Positions 38,351 through 48,183 of a DNA stretch of 64,000 nucleotides are shown here, piece after piece. The notes beneath the pieces were generated by a model that saw only the letters and a program-made list of their open reading frames with translations, had not been told where the DNA came from and did not search any database. Position 1 is the first letter of the stretch; each line of letters opens with the position of its first letter. The stretch is from Solimonas sp. SE-A11 (GTDB lineage: Bacteria; Pseudomonadota; Gammaproteobacteria; Nevskiales; Nevskiaceae), in contig NZ_JAUASX010000003.1 in NCBI RefSeq assembly GCF_030345715.1, positions 1-64,000 on the forward strand, written 5' to 3'. A program made the position numbers and the translations under genes.

Positions 38351-40894
38351 TCAGGCTGCCCTCACTACGACCGGGATGCTGCCCAGCTTCGACTGCTTCT
38401 CTTCGGGCGTCGCCGGCCGGATCTGGCCGCGCTCCTCGATGAAGACGACGTTGCCGTCGGTCTTCTCGCTGTTGACGAAGGTGCGGAAGCGCTTGCGGGA
38501 TTCGGGGTCGGTGACGGCCTTCTTCCACTCGCACTCGTAGGTGTTGACCACGTGCTGCATCTCGGCTTCTAGCTCGGCGGCGATGCCGAGCTTGTCGCTG
38601 ATGATCACGCTCTTCAGGTAGTCCAGGCCGCCTTCGAGGTTCTCGCGCCAGGTGCTGGTGCGCTGCAGCCTGTCAGCGGTGCGCACGTAGAACATCAGGA
38701 AGCGGTCGATGTACTGCAGCAGGGTGGACTTGTCGAGGTCGCTGGCAATCAGCTCGGCATGGCGCGGCTTCATGCCGCCGTTGCCGCAGACGTAGAGGTT
38801 CCAGCCCTTCTCGGTGGCGATGATGCCGACGTCCTTGCCCTGCGCCTCGGCGCATTCGCGGGTGCAGCCGGATACGGCGAACTTGAGCTTGTGCGGGGCG
38901 CGCAGGCCCTTGTAGCGATTCTCGATCTCGATGGCCAGGCCTACCGAATCATCCACGCCGTAGCGACACCAGGTGCTTCCGACGCAGGACTTCACGGTGC
39001 GCAGCGACTTGGCGTAGGCATGGCCGGTCTCGAAGCCGGCGGCGATCAGTTCGTCCCAGATCAGCGGCAACTGCTCGACGCGGGCGCCGAACAGGTCCAC
39101 GCGCTGGCCGCCGGTGATCTTGGTGTAGAGGCCATACTTCTTGGCCACCTGGCCCACCGCGATCAGGCCGTCGGCGGTGACTTCGCCGCCGGGCATGCGC
39201 GGGACCACGGAGTAGGTGCCGTCCTTCTGGATGTTGCCGAGGAAGTAGTCGTTGGAATCCTGCAGCGCGACGTGCTCCTTCTTGAGCACGAAGTCGTTCC
39301 AGCAGGAGGCGAACACGCTGGCGGCCACCGGCTTGCAGATGTCGCAGCCCAGGCCGTTTCCGTGCTTCTCCAGCAGGGTTTCGAAGGTCTTGATCTGGCC
39401 CACGCGCACCAGGTGGTAAATCTCCTGGCGCGAATAGGGGAAGTGCTCGCAGACATGGTTGTTGACCGCCATGCCCTGCTTCTTCATCTCCGCCTTCATC
39501 ACCTGCGTGGCCAGAGCCACGCAGCCCCCGCAGGAGGTGCCGGCCTTGGTACAGGACTTGATGGCGCCGATGGTGGTGGCACCCTCGCAGACCGCCGCGC
39601 AGATCTGGCCCTTGGAGACGTTGTTGCAGGAGCAGATCTGCGCCGAGTCGGGCAGGTTGTCCACGCCCAGGCCCGGCTTCTTGCCGCCGGAATCCGGCAG
39701 GATCAGGAACTCCGGCGATTCCGGGAGTTCCATCCGGTTGAGCATCATCTGAAGCAGGGTGCCGTATTCCTCGGCGTCGCCCACCAGCACGCTGCCGAGC
39801 AGGTGCTTGCCGTCCTCGGATACCACCAGCTTCTTGTAGACCTGCTTGCGCTCGTCGTTGAACTGGTAGACGCGGCTGCCGGGGGTGCTGCCCATGGCGT
39901 CGCCGATGCTGGCCACGTCCACGCCCATCAGCTTGAGCTTGGTGCTCATGTCAGCGCCGGTGAATTCGGCAACCTGGCCCAGCAGGTGCTTGGCGGCGAC
40001 GCGGGCCATCTCGTAGCCTGGCGCCACCAGGCCGTAGATGCGGCCGGACCACAGCGCGCATTCGCCGATGGCGTAGACGTCCGGGTCCAGGGTGCGGCAG
40101 AAATTGTCGATCACGATGCCGCCGCGTTCGCCGACGCCGAGCTGGCAGGCCTTGGCCAGTTCATCGCGCGGGCGGATGCCGGCGGAGAACACGATCATGT
40201 CGGCATCCAGGTGGCTGCCGTCCGCGAACTTCATGCGGTGGGTGCCACCTTCACCGTCAATGATCTCGAGGGTGTTCTTCTGGGTGTGCACGGTGACGCC
40301 CAGTTCCTCGATCTTGCGGCGCAGGGTGCGGCCGCCGCCGTCATCCACCTGCACGGCCATCAGGCGCGGGGCGAATTCCACGACATGGGTTTGCAGGCCC
40401 ATGTCGCGCAGGGCCTTGGCGCACTCCAGGCCCAGCAGGCCGCCGCCGATGACCACGCCGATCTTCGAGCGGGCACCGCACTCCTTCATGCCCTCCAGGT
40501 CCTCGATGGTGCGGTAGACGAAGATGTCCTTGCGGTCCTTGCCCGGTACCGGCGGCACGAAGGGATAGGAGCCGGTGGCCATCACCAGCTTGTCGTAGTG
40601 CAGGGTTTCGCCGGTGGAGACCGTGATGGTCTTCATGGCGCGGTCGATCGCGGTGGCCCTGGCGTTGAGCTTCAGCAGCAAGCCGTCGCGGCCGAAGAAG
40701 TCCGGTGCGACCAGAGACAGGTCTTCCGCCGACTTGCCGGCGAAGAACTCGGACAGGTGCACGCGGTCGTAGGCGGGACGCGGCTCCTCGCAGAGCACGG
40801 TCACTTCCAGGTCCGGAAGGCCGGCTTCGGCCAGGGATTCCAGGAACTTGTGGCCGACCATGCCATGGCCGATCACCACGATCTTCTGCTTCAT
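38351..40894 (-). CDS. nirB: NADH-dependent nitrite reductase large subunit
   Basis: An 847-residue siroheme enzyme that reduces nitrite to ammonium. Order: FAD/NAD domain (IVVIGHGMVGHKFLESL; IGVVIGGGLLGLECAKAL), BFD [2Fe-2S] domain (CSCNNVSKGQICAAV...GTSCGGC), a second linker (GLGCDICKPVAASV), then the ferredoxin-like siroheme half with SCVGSTWCRYG and SGCTRECAEA, which bind siroheme and [4Fe-4S]. Start ATG at 40892-40894 (MKQKIVVIGHG). Confidence 0.95.
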   Translation of the reverse strand: MKQKIVVIGHGMVGHKFLESLAEAGLPDLEVTVLCEEPRPAYDRVHLSEFFAGKSAEDLSLVAPDFFGRDGLLLKLNARATAIDRAMKTITVSTGETLHYDKLVMATGSYPFVPPVPGKDRKDIFVYRTIEDLEGMKECGARSKIGVVIGGGLLGLECAKALRDMGLQTHVVEFAPRLMAVQVDDGGGRTLRRKIEELGVTVHTQKNTLEIIDGEGGTHRMKFADGSHLDADMIVFSAGIRPRDELAKACQLGVGERGGIVIDNFCRTLDPDVYAIGECALWSGRIYGLVAPGYEMARVAAKHLLGQVAEFTGADMSTKLKLMGVDVASIGDAMGSTPGSRVYQFNDERKQVYKKLVVSEDGKHLLGSVLVGDAEEYGTLLQMMLNRMELPESPEFLILPDSGGKKPGLGVDNLPDSAQICSCNNVSKGQICAAVCEGATTIGAIKSCTKAGTSCGGCVALATQVMKAEMKKQGMAVNNHVCEHFPYSRQEIYHLVRVGQIKTFETLLEKHGNGLGCDICKPVAASVFASCWNDFVLKKEHVALQDSNDYFLGNIQKDGTYSVVPRMPGGEVTADGLIAVGQVAKKYGLYTKITGGQRVDLFGARVEQLPLIWDELIAAGFETGHAYAKSLRTVKSCVGSTWCRYGVDDSVGLAIEIENRYKGLRAPHKLKFAVSGCTRECAEAQGKDVGIIATEKGWNLYVCGNGGMKPRHAELIASDLDKSTLLQYIDRFLMFYVRTADRLQRTSTWRENLEGGLDYLKSVIISDKLGIAAELEAEMQHVVNTYECEWKKAVTDPESRKRFRTFVNSEKTDGNVVFIEERGQIRPATPEEKQSKLGSIPVVVRAA

Positions 40895-40905
40895 CGGAGC
40901 GCTCC

Positions 40906-42636
40906 TCAATGGTCGCAGTCGGAGAGGAAGCCGAGCAGTTCCTCGCGCAGCTTGTAGTAGTTCGGGTGCTCAAGCAGGGCCTTGCGCGTCCGCGGGCGAG
41001 GCAGCGGCACGTCCATGACCCTGCCAACCCGGGCGTTGGGGCCATTGGTCATCATCACGACGCGGTCGGCCAGCAGGATCGCCTCGTCCACGTCGTGGGT
41101 GACCACGATGGCCGTCAGGCGAGTTCGGGCCCAGACCTCCATCAGCACCTCCTGGAGGTCCCATCGCGTCAGCGAATCGAGCATGCCGAAGGGCTCGTCC
41201 AGCAGCAGCATCTTGGGCGACAGCGCGAAGGCGCGAGCGATGCCCACGCGCTGCTTCATGCCGTTGGAAAGCTCGGAGGCACGCTTGCTGGCCGCGTCCG
41301 ACAGGCCGACACGACCCAGGTAGTGATCGACGATCTCGCGGCGTTCCGTCTCGCTGATATGCGGGAAGACCTGGCGCACACCGAGCATCACGTTGTCGGC
41401 AGCGGAGAGCCAGGGCACCAGGCTTGGCGCCTGAAACACGATGCCGCGGTCGGGTCCGGCGCCGTCGATCTCCTTGCCGTCGAGGATGATGCCGCCCTCG
41501 CTGATGTCGTTGAGGCCAGCCATCATCGACAGAACGGTCGACTTGCCGCAGCCGGAATGTCCGATGATGGAGATGAATTCTCCCTGGCGGATCTTCAGGT
41601 CGAAGCCGTCCACCACCTTCACCGGCCCCTTCTTGGTCGGATAGATCTTCGAGACCTTGGCGAACTCGACGTAGCGCTCCGGTTGTACTGGTGCCTTCTT
41701 CGTGGCGGCCTTGAGCGCGGCGGGGTGCTCGTCGCTGGTCACAGGCACCTGCGGACGCAACTCCACGACCTTGCTGCCGGCCGTGCCCTGGGAGCCCTTG
41801 GCGGTGTCGATCAGATACTGCGTGACTTCCTTGCGCAGCTTCACGAAGGCTGGGTCGTGGTTCATCTCCTTGCGGTTGCGGGGGCGCGGCAGATCAATGC
41901 GGAACTCCGGGCCGAAGGTGGCGCCGGGGCCGGGGTTGAGCGGGATGATGCGATCCGCGAGCAGGATGCCCTCGTCCACGTCATTGGTGATCAGGATGCA
42001 GGTCTTCTTCTCCTGGCCCCAGATCTGCACGATCTCGTCCTGCAGCTTGGAGCGGGTCAGCGCATCCAGCGCGCTCAGCGGTTCGTCCAGCAGCAGTATG
42101 TCGGGGTTCGCGGCGAGGGCGCGCGCCACCGCCGTGCGCTGGCGCATGCCGCCGGACAGTTCCGAGGGACGCTTCTGCAGGGCGGGCGTCAGGCCCACCA
42201 TGTCGATGTACTTCTCGACGCGAGCCTGGCGTTCGGCCGCGGGCAGGTGGGCATAGACCTGGTCCACGGCCAGCGCCACGTTCTCGCGGACGTTCATCCA
42301 GGGCATCAGCGAATAGCTCTGGAAAACCACGCCGCGGTCGGGGCCCGGGCCGCGGACCGGCTGGCCCTTGAGCAGGACCTCACCCTCGTCCGCTTCGATC
42401 AGTCCGGCGATCAGCGAGATCAGCGTGGTCTTGCCGCTGCCGGAGAAGCCGACGATGGCGACGAATTCACCTTCCGCGATCTGCAGGTTGATGTTCTTCA
42501 GCACCGGACTGCATTGCTTGCCCTGGCCGTAGCTCTTGCCGACGCCGCGCAGTTCCAGGTACGGTGCCACGGCGTCGGTTGCGCCATGGGGAATGGGCGC
42601 ATCGGCAAGTTCGGCAGGCTTCACTTGTGCGTGCAT
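40906..42636 (-). CDS. Nitrate ABC transporter ATPase with two fused NBDs (NrtCD-like)
   Basis: A 576-residue protein with two complete ABC ATPase domains in tandem. NBD1 (~25-285): Walker [11 protein letters not shown], signature [15 protein letters not shown], Walker [16 protein letters not shown]2 (~345-575): [10 protein letters not shown], a variant signature [14 protein letters not shown], and [12 protein letters not shown]. The switch position in NBD1 reads ITNDVDEG (Asn for His), while NBD2 keeps VTHDVDEA. In cyanobacteria the two NBDs are separate polypeptides (NrtC, NrtD). It probably energises NrtB. Confidence 0.9.
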   Translation of the reverse strand: MHAQVKPAELADAPIPHGATDAVAPYLELRGVGKSYGQGKQCSPVLKNINLQIAEGEFVAIVGFSGSGKTTLISLIAGLIEADEGEVLLKGQPVRGPGPDRGVVFQSYSLMPWMNVRENVALAVDQVYAHLPAAERQARVEKYIDMVGLTPALQKRPSELSGGMRQRTAVARALAANPDILLLDEPLSALDALTRSKLQDEIVQIWGQEKKTCILITNDVDEGILLADRIIPLNPGPGATFGPEFRIDLPRPRNRKEMNHDPAFVKLRKEVTQYLIDTAKGSQGTAGSKVVELRPQVPVTSDEHPAALKAATKKAPVQPERYVEFAKVSKIYPTKKGPVKVVDGFDLKIRQGEFISIIGHSGCGKSTVLSMMAGLNDISEGGIILDGKEIDGAGPDRGIVFQAPSLVPWLSAADNVMLGVRQVFPHISETERREIVDHYLGRVGLSDAASKRASELSNGMKQRVGIARAFALSPKMLLLDEPFGMLDSLTRWDLQEVLMEVWARTRLTAIVVTHDVDEAILLADRVVMMTNGPNARVGRVMDVPLPRPRTRKALLEHPNYYKLREELLGFLSDCDH

Positions 42637-42652
42637 GTTCAGGGCTCCGGTC

Positions 42653-43669
42653 TCAGTGAGCCTGCTCGCCGAAGCTGACCAGCTGCTGCAGCGTCTGCAT
42701 CAGGCGATCCAGCACGAAGCCGATGAAACCGATGGTGAATACCGCCACCATGATGCGTGCCAGCGACTGGCTGCTGCCGTTCTGGAACTCATCCCAGACG
42801 AACTTGCCCAGGCCGGGGTTCTGGGCCAGCATTTCGGAGGCGATCAGCACCATCCAACCCACGCCCAGCGACAGGCGCAGGCCGGTGAAGATCAGTTTCA
42901 GCGAAGAGGGCAGCACGATCTTGCGGACCTTGGCCAGCCAGGACAGCTTGAGCACGCGGGCGACGTTGATCAGGTCCTTGTCCACCGAGGCCACGCCGAC
43001 CGCGGTGTTGATCAGCGTGGGCCACAGCGAGCACAGGGTGACGGTGATCGCGGAGATCAGGAAGGACTTCTGGAACATCGGGTCGGCGCTGACGTAGACC
43101 GCCGAGACGACCAGGGTGACGATCGGCAGCCAGGCCAGCGGCGAGACCGGCTTGAACAGCTGGATCATGGGATTCAGCGCGGTCTGCACGGTGGGCGACA
43201 GGCCGCAGAGCACGCCCAGCGGTACCGCCACCAGGGTTGCCAGCAGGAAGCCGACGAAGACCGTCAGCAGGCTGGTGCGGATTTGGTCGATGTAGGTGGG
43301 CTTGCCGGTCCAGGCGCGGATGCGGACCTCGGCGCCCGGGTCCTCAGCCAGCTTCGCGGCGTTGCGCTCCTCCTGCCGCTGGTAGAACTCGGCGGCCTTC
43401 TCGCGTTCCGCGACATGCTCGTCCACCAGCACGTGGAAGGCTTCATAGACCGCTGCCGGGCCGGGCAGCGCCCCCAGGCTGGTCTGGATGCCCTGGGCCA
43501 CCACGCCCCAGCCGGCCAGGAACAGCAGGAAGGCGAAGACCGGCACGCCGATCTTCATCAGGATTTCGCGGGCCTGCTCGCGCGGGTCTTCGCCAGCGGC
43601 GAGCCGCACGAAGGGCACGAACCAGGTGAGCCCGGTCTTGTTCAGGAAATTGTTGGTCTGGGTCAGCAT
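42653..43669 (-). CDS. nrtB: Nitrate ABC transporter permease
   Basis: A 338-residue inner-membrane permease with an N-terminal helix ([18 protein letters not shown]), a long charged periplasmic insert (~85-125), and a BPD_transp_1 core; the EAA-type loop lies around [22 protein letters not shown], then [18 protein letters not shown]. It is of the NrtB/SsuC/TauC class. It lies between the solute-binding protein and the fused ATPase. Confidence 0.9.
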   Translation of the reverse strand: MLTQTNNFLNKTGLTWFVPFVRLAAGEDPREQAREILMKIGVPVFAFLLFLAGWGVVAQGIQTSLGALPGPAAVYEAFHVLVDEHVAEREKAAEFYQRQEERNAAKLAEDPGAEVRIRAWTGKPTYIDQIRTSLLTVFVGFLLATLVAVPLGVLCGLSPTVQTALNPMIQLFKPVSPLAWLPIVTLVVSAVYVSADPMFQKSFLISAITVTLCSLWPTLINTAVGVASVDKDLINVARVLKLSWLAKVRKIVLPSSLKLIFTGLRLSLGVGWMVLIASEMLAQNPGLGKFVWDEFQNGSSQSLARIMVAVFTIGFIGFVLDRLMQTLQQLVSFGEQAH

Positions 43670-43744
43670 CGGCTTGCTCGGGTGTGGTTGCGTTTCTGGT
43701 GCTTGGCGCGGACGGGCAGACTCCTGCCCGGCCGCGCCCTGTGC

Positions 43745-45172
43745 TCAGGGCTTTTCGTTGCCCTTGAGGCCGATCTTGAGCTTGGAGAGATAGGCGTTCG
43801 GGGTGCGGCCGTCGTAGCTCACGCCGTCAATGAAATCCGCCGTGGCCGGCTTGAAGCCCGACTCCTTGGCGAAGTCCGGGAAGTCGCTGGCCTTGAGCTT
43901 GCCTTCGGCGATCAGCTCCTTGGCGGCGGCGGTGTAGAGATCGGAGCGGTACACCTTCTTGGCGGTGTCGAAGTACCACTGGTCGGTCTTGGCTTCGGGG
44001 ATCTGGCCCCAGCGGCGCATCTGCGTCAGGTACCAGATGGCGTCGGAGTAGTACGGGTAGGTGGCGTGGTAGCGGAAGAAGACGTTGAAGTCCGGCACCT
44101 GGCGCTTGTCACCATTCTCGTACTCGAAGGTGCCGGTCATGGAGTTGGCGATCACGGCCGCGTCGGCACCGACATAGGACGCTTTCGACAGCATCTTGGA
44201 GGCTTCACCGCGGTTGCCGTTGTTGTTGGCGTCCAGCCAGTAGGCGGCGCGGATCAGGGCCTTGACCATGGCCTTGGTGGTCTTCGGGTTCTTGGCGGCG
44301 AAGTCCTCGCGGATGCCGAAGACCTTCTCCGGATTGTTCTTCCAGATCTCGTAGTCGGTGATCACCGGCACGCCGATCCCCTTGAATACGGCCTGCTGGT
44401 TCCAGGGCTCGCCCACGCAGTAGCCGTAGATGGTGCCGGCCTCCAGCGTCGCGGGCATCTGCGGCGGCGGGGTGACAGACAGCAGCACGTCGGCCTTGAT
44501 CTGGCCAGCCACGTCGCCTTTCTGGGGCGCGTAGAAGCCAGGGTGGATGCCGCCGGCCGCGAGCCAGTAGCGCAGCTCGTAGTTGTGCGTGGAAACCGGG
44601 AAGACCATGCCCATGTTGAAGGCCTTGCCCGCCGCCTTGTACTGATTGACCACCGGCTTGAGCGCATCAGCCTTGATCGGATGCACTGGCTTGCCGCCGG
44701 CCATCGGGATGTTCTTCTTCATCTCGGCCCAGACGGCATTGGAAACGGTGATGCCGTTGCCGTTCAGGTCCATGGAGAAGGGCGTGATGATGTCGGCCTT
44801 TGTGCCGAAGCCAATGGTCGCCGCCAGGGGCTGGCCAGCGAGCATGTGCGCGCCGTCGAGTTCGCCTGAGATCACGCGGTCGAGCAGCACCTTCCAGTTG
44901 GCCTGTGCCTCCAGGGTGACGTAGAGGCCTTCGTCCTCGAAGTAGCCCTTCTCATAGGCCACGGCCAGCGGCGCCATGTCGGTCAGCTTGATGAAGCCGA
45001 ACTTGAGGTCTTCCTTTTCCAGCTTGTCCTTGGCGCTTGCCACCGGGATGCCCAGCGCCAGCGCAAGGCCACCAGCCATGAGTGCGGTGCCGGTGAGCTT
45101 TGCGAACAGGCCCGCGAGACGCCCCATCGGCCCTGCCACCACCGGTTTGACCTTGATTGTGCTGCTGAGCAT
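43745..45172 (-). CDS. nrtA: Nitrate-binding protein of the ABC transporter
   Basis: A 475-residue periplasmic nitrate-binding protein with an N-terminal signal (about residues 1-47, hydrophobic core [20 protein letters not shown]). The mature part reads [23 protein letters not shown], then [11 protein letters not shown] and [17 protein letters not shown], shared with NrtA/NasF and with NasS. I chose the ATG at 45172, 8 bases after GGGAG; a GTG three codons earlier is possible. It follows a long regulated leader. Confidence 0.9.
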   Translation of the reverse strand: MLSSTIKVKPVVAGPMGRLAGLFAKLTGTALMAGGLALALGIPVASAKDKLEKEDLKFGFIKLTDMAPLAVAYEKGYFEDEGLYVTLEAQANWKVLLDRVISGELDGAHMLAGQPLAATIGFGTKADIITPFSMDLNGNGITVSNAVWAEMKKNIPMAGGKPVHPIKADALKPVVNQYKAAGKAFNMGMVFPVSTHNYELRYWLAAGGIHPGFYAPQKGDVAGQIKADVLLSVTPPPQMPATLEAGTIYGYCVGEPWNQQAVFKGIGVPVITDYEIWKNNPEKVFGIREDFAAKNPKTTKAMVKALIRAAYWLDANNNGNRGEASKMLSKASYVGADAAVIANSMTGTFEYENGDKRQVPDFNVFFRYHATYPYYSDAIWYLTQMRRWGQIPEAKTDQWYFDTAKKVYRSDLYTAAAKELIAEGKLKASDFPDFAKESGFKPATADFIDGVSYDGRTPNAYLSKLKIGLKGNEKP

Positions 45173-45214
45173 CTTCTGCACTCCCGAATGATCCCGAAAA
45201 AGAAGCCGGAAACG

Positions 45215-45255
45215 AAAAAGCGCCCATGGACCGGGATTGACCGGTGCATGGACGC
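45215..45255 (-). terminator. Leader terminator ahead of nrtA (likely attenuator)
   Basis: On the minus strand GCGTCCATG-C-ACCGG pairs with CCGGT-C-CATGGGCGC (one C/C mismatch, one wobble) around loop TCAATC, then TTTTTCGTTT follows. It lies about 43 bases before the nrtA start and 319 bases after the nasS stop, inside the presumed transcript. A terminator placed inside an operon like this implies regulated readthrough. Confidence 0.85.
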
Positions 45256-45302
45256 CGTTGTCCTGAGCATCCGTGGTGCGACCCCCGGATGGATGTCTTG
45301 TA

Positions 45303-45324
45303 AGCCCGCCGCCTTTAGCGGGCT
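45303..45324 (-). promoter_or_regulatory. ANTAR-type hexaloop hairpin in the nrtA leader
   Basis: The minus strand AGCCCGCT pairs with GGCGGGCT around the six-base loop AAAGGC, which has A at loop position 1 and G at position 4, the signature bound by ANTAR antiterminators. It precedes the terminator by about 50 bases. A second such hairpin normally lies just upstream; I could not define one with confidence. Confidence 0.65.
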
Positions 45325-45573
45325 ATCTCACGGGGATAAGTCGCAAGGCCCATGCCATGTTTCAAGCGCCGGGTCCGCGCCGTGCTGGTGCATGGATCGA
45401 GATGCAGGCGCCCTGGCATGGTTCGCCACGCACCGGCATCGCGCCCGGCTATCTGGAATCGCTCCAGATTGGATCGAGAGCCCGGTGGGCGGCTTCAGCT
45501 GTCGGGGTTCTCTTGGTCTGAGTGGCGCGCTGCCCTGCGCGTTTGCAGGGCATGTGCGCCATCACGGTGCGGT

Positions 45574-46788
45574 TCAGCCATGGCTGCCGACCGACGCCGC
45601 AGGGGCGGCGCTGCGCTGCGTGTCGAACGAACTGCCGTCGAACAGCAGGTCGGGGCCCATCAGCAGCGGCCCGTTGTTGCTGCCGATGGCCCAGGCGCCG
45701 GCGTGCACGCCTTCAGGCTTGGTATCGACGCGAGGGCAGGGCTGGCCGACGCGTTCGGCGGCGATGCGGTACAGGTCGGGCCGATAGGTCTGCGCGGCGA
45801 CCAGGGCGGCATCCACATGACTGGGGACATGCCCCCAGCGCTGCATCTGTGCGACGAACCAGTGCGCGTGAGAGTGCCAGGGGAAGTTGGCGGCCCCGGA
45901 ATGGAACACCAGACCTGGGCCACGCGGGTGGCGTGCATCGCGCACCGCCAGCGCCTCCTCCAGTTCCAGCATGGAGGCGCCGCGCACGTAGTCGCCCGCC
46001 TTGAGCATCTCGGCGGCGGCCAGGCGGCCCGGGGCGGCCTCGAGCGAGCGCGAGGCTTCGATCAGGGCGGCGACCAGGGCCAGGTGGGTCAGGGGATGGC
46101 GCTCCGCCCAGTCTCGGGTGACGCCCAGCACCTTTTCGGGGCTGTTGTTCCAGATCTGGTGCTTGGTCACGATCGAGCGGCCGAGGTTGGCACGCTCGGC
46201 GACACCACCCCAGGGCGCGCCCACGCAGAAGCCGTCGATGCGTCCTTCCTGCAGCAGTTGCACCATCTGCGGCGGCGGCACTACGACCAGGCGCAGGTCG
46301 CGATCCGGGTCGATGCCGCAGCCAGCCAGCCAGTAGCGCAGTTCGTAATGGTGTGCCGAGTGAGGGAAGACGTGCGCGAAGACCAGGGGCGGCGCGCGTA
46401 CGGCGCGGTCGACCTCGATCACGCGCCGCAGCGCGGCACCGGCCGCGCGCGGTCCTTCCTCTGCCAGGCGCATGCGCCGGTACAGGGCATTGGAGACGGT
46501 GATGGCATTGCCGTTGAGGCTCAGCGACATGGCCGTGAGCATCGGCACGCCGATGCCGTCGATGCCCAGCGTCGCCGCCAGCGGCATGGGCGCCAGCATA
46601 TGCGCCGCATCGAGCAGGCCGGCGGCCAGCTTGTCGCGGATGCCGGCCCAGGCCGATTCCACCGTGATCGATACGTCCAGGCCATGGCGGGCAAAGTGGC
46701 CGGCGGCCTGCGCCACGACGATGGGCGCCGCATCGGCCAGCGGCACGATGCCGATGCGCAGGCGGGACTTCTCCAGGTTGTTGATCAT
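45574..46788 (-). CDS. nasS: Nitrate sensor NasS (NrtA-like, cytoplasmic)
   Basis: A 404-residue protein homologous to NrtA ([38 protein letters not shown]) but starting directly with RLRIGIVPLADAAP, without a signal peptide. That fits NasS, which holds NasT inactive until nitrate binds (known from Azotobacter and Paracoccus). It overlaps the nasT stop. The leader region 45173-45573 downstream holds the hairpin and terminator described separately and no gene. Confidence 0.87.
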   Translation of the reverse strand: MINNLEKSRLRIGIVPLADAAPIVVAQAAGHFARHGLDVSITVESAWAGIRDKLAAGLLDAAHMLAPMPLAATLGIDGIGVPMLTAMSLSLNGNAITVSNALYRRMRLAEEGPRAAGAALRRVIEVDRAVRAPPLVFAHVFPHSAHHYELRYWLAGCGIDPDRDLRLVVVPPPQMVQLLQEGRIDGFCVGAPWGGVAERANLGRSIVTKHQIWNNSPEKVLGVTRDWAERHPLTHLALVAALIEASRSLEAAPGRLAAAEMLKAGDYVRGASMLELEEALAVRDARHPRGPGLVFHSGAANFPWHSHAHWFVAQMQRWGHVPSHVDAALVAAQTYRPDLYRIAAERVGQPCPRVDTKPEGVHAGAWAIGSNNGPLLMGPDLLFDGSSFDTQRSAAPAASVGSHG

Positions 46789-47417
46789 CAGAGTAGTTCC
46801 GCGGCGGCGATCAACGCACGGGCGGCGTCGCCGAGCTTGAGGTTGCGTTCCATGGCCATGTTCCTCAGCAGTTCATGGGCCGCCGGTTCGTCGAGGTTGC
46901 GGCGCTTCATCAGGAGGCCCTTGGCGCGCTCGATGTCGCGGCGGTCGGCCAACTTTAGGCGGGTCTCTTCCAGTTCGGTGCGCAGCGCATGGAATTCCTG
47001 GAAGCGGGCGATGGCTACCTCGATGATCGGCGCCAGTCGCGCCGGCTGCAGGCCGTCAATGACATAGGACGTGACCCCGGCGCGCACAGCGCGGCGGATG
47101 GTCTCGCCATCGCTGCGGGAGGCGAACAGCACGATCGGCCGCGGCTGTTCCCGCGCGACCTGGCCTAGGGACTCCAGCGTGTCCCGGTTCGGTGCATCGA
47201 CGTCGATCAGGATGACGTCCGGCTGGTAACGGCGCACGGCAGCCTGCAGGTCGGCCGAGGTGGTGACCGCCGCCACGATCTCATGGCCCAGCGCGCGCAG
47301 CGGACTATCGAAGGCGGCGCGCCGTGCCGGGTCATCATCCACCAACATGATGCGAAGTGGGCCAGGGTCTCCGCCAGTGCTGCCCTGCTTTGGTTCAGAC
47401 CCCAAGGATGACCCCAC
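46788..47417 (-). CDS. nasT: ANTAR-domain antiterminator NasT
   Basis: A 209-residue regulator. A receiver-like domain begins LRIMLVDDDPARRAAF with Asp in VILIDVDAP; the C-terminal ANTAR domain is ELEETRLKLADRRDIERAKGLLMKRRNLDEPAAHELLRNMAMERNLKLGDAARALI. ANTAR proteins bind paired hexaloop hairpins in RNA and prevent termination, which suits the nrtA leader. The GTG at 47417 is used here; an ATG at MLVDDD is too far in. First gene of the nas operon. Confidence 0.88.
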   Translation of the reverse strand: MGSSLGSEPKQGSTGGDPGPLRIMLVDDDPARRAAFDSPLRALGHEIVAAVTTSADLQAAVRRYQPDVILIDVDAPNRDTLESLGQVAREQPRPIVLFASRSDGETIRRAVRAGVTSYVIDGLQPARLAPIIEVAIARFQEFHALRTELEETRLKLADRRDIERAKGLLMKRRNLDEPAAHELLRNMAMERNLKLGDAARALIAAAELL

Positions 47418-47463
47418 GAACGCTCCAACAACGGATGCCCTGGAGGGCTATTGGTGCGGCTCA

Positions 47464-47479
47464 TGCAAGGATCGTGACA
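47464..47479 (-). promoter_or_regulatory. Sigma-54-like -24/-12 element upstream of nasT
   Basis: The minus strand reads TGTCACGATCCTTGCA, one base from TGGCAC-N5-TTGCA. The mismatch is in the usually invariant GG of the -24 box, so the call is tentative. It would start transcripts some 35 bases before nasT. Confidence 0.45.
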
Positions 47480-47570
47480 GCCCAGGTGCCCCTGAACGGT
47501 GCGTGGCGTGATTTGGATGAGGCTTTTGCGGCGGTCAGCGGTGATGCCGGTGCGCCGGTCCTGGCTTGGG

Positions 47571-47586
47571 GCACCTAATCCGGTGC
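47571..47586. promoter_or_regulatory. NtrC-like palindrome
   Basis: GCACC-TAATCC-GGTGC has both half-sites of the NtrC consensus but a 6-base spacer instead of 5. It lies about 100 bases upstream of the -24 element, the usual enhancer distance. A weaker form, GCCCC-TGAAC-GGTGC, occurs at 47488-47502. The rest of 47418-47775 holds a terminator and no gene. Confidence 0.45.
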
Positions 47587-47631
47587 GAATTCGTTCAATC
47601 GCGCGCCTTCCTGGTGCCCGGATAACGAGCA

Positions 47632-47668
47632 TAAAAAAGGCGCCTGCACGGTTTCCCATGCAGACGCC
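47632..47668 (-). terminator. Rho-independent terminator of the DUF2721/TetR transcript
   Basis: On the minus strand GGCGTCTGCA pairs with TGCAGGCGCC, with one mismatch, around TGGGAAACCG, followed by TTTTTT. It lies about 110 bases after the DUF2721 stop and insulates the nas operon promoter. Confidence 0.82.
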
Positions 47669-47775
47669 ATTGCCCGAACTGAGGGCCGGACGCATCACGG
47701 TGGACTTGCCGCGGCGATGCTCCTGACCATGCAATCAGACGAGCAAACGGCGTGCCAGCGATGGAGGTGCGCGCC

Positions 47776-48174
47776 TCAGCGCGGCTCGACGAGGTCGTCC
47801 AGTTCCACGTTCAGCGCGCGCACCGACAGGTGGATCTCGCGCAGCGACAGCGTCAACGAGGCCAGCATCAGCAGCAGCGCCAGCCCGAACAGGGACAGGG
47901 CCAGCGGCTGGTTCTCGATCAGCACGCCGAACAGGCTGGCGGTGCAGCTCAGCAGGCTGGTCACGCCCAGGGCCTGGCTGTGGCGCAGCAGGGTCAGGCG
48001 CTCACGCAGATTGTCCACCTGCAGCTTGATGCGCGGGTGCGGCTCCTCGCGATAGCGGGCGATCAGATGGCGGGCGAGGCTGGCCAGCCCCAGGAAGCGG
48101 TTGGTGTAGGCCAGCATCAGCAGGGAGACGGCCGGGAACAGCAGGCCGGGGGTGGCGTAGGTGAGTGGCGTCAT
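47776..48174 (-). CDS. DUF2721-type small membrane protein
   Basis: A 132-residue protein with three hydrophobic stretches (PGLLFPAVSLLMLAYTN; LLSCTASLFGVLIENQP; LALSLFGLALLLMLASLTLS) separated by a basic cytoplasmic loop (RYREEPHPRIKLQVDNLRERLTLLRHS). The layout and the end SLREIHLSVRALNVELDDL fit DUF2721. Function unknown. It starts 9 bases after a tetR stop and is probably in the same transcript. Confidence 0.75.
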   Translation of the reverse strand: MTPLTYATPGLLFPAVSLLMLAYTNRFLGLASLARHLIARYREEPHPRIKLQVDNLRERLTLLRHSQALGVTSLLSCTASLFGVLIENQPLALSLFGLALLLMLASLTLSLREIHLSVRALNVELDDLVEPR

Positions 48175-48183
48175 GGCGCCAAT

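Noticed and set aside
45325-45480. A first ANTAR hairpin, e.g. CTTATC...GATAG or ATCTGG...CCAGAT
   Set aside because: Loops are 5 or 7 bases and lack A1/G4, so I list only the one hairpin that fits.
47260-47726. Small plus-strand frames upstream of and across nasT
   Set aside because: Overlapping, unrelated to each other, and antisense to the regulator or in promoter DNA; no recognisable protein.
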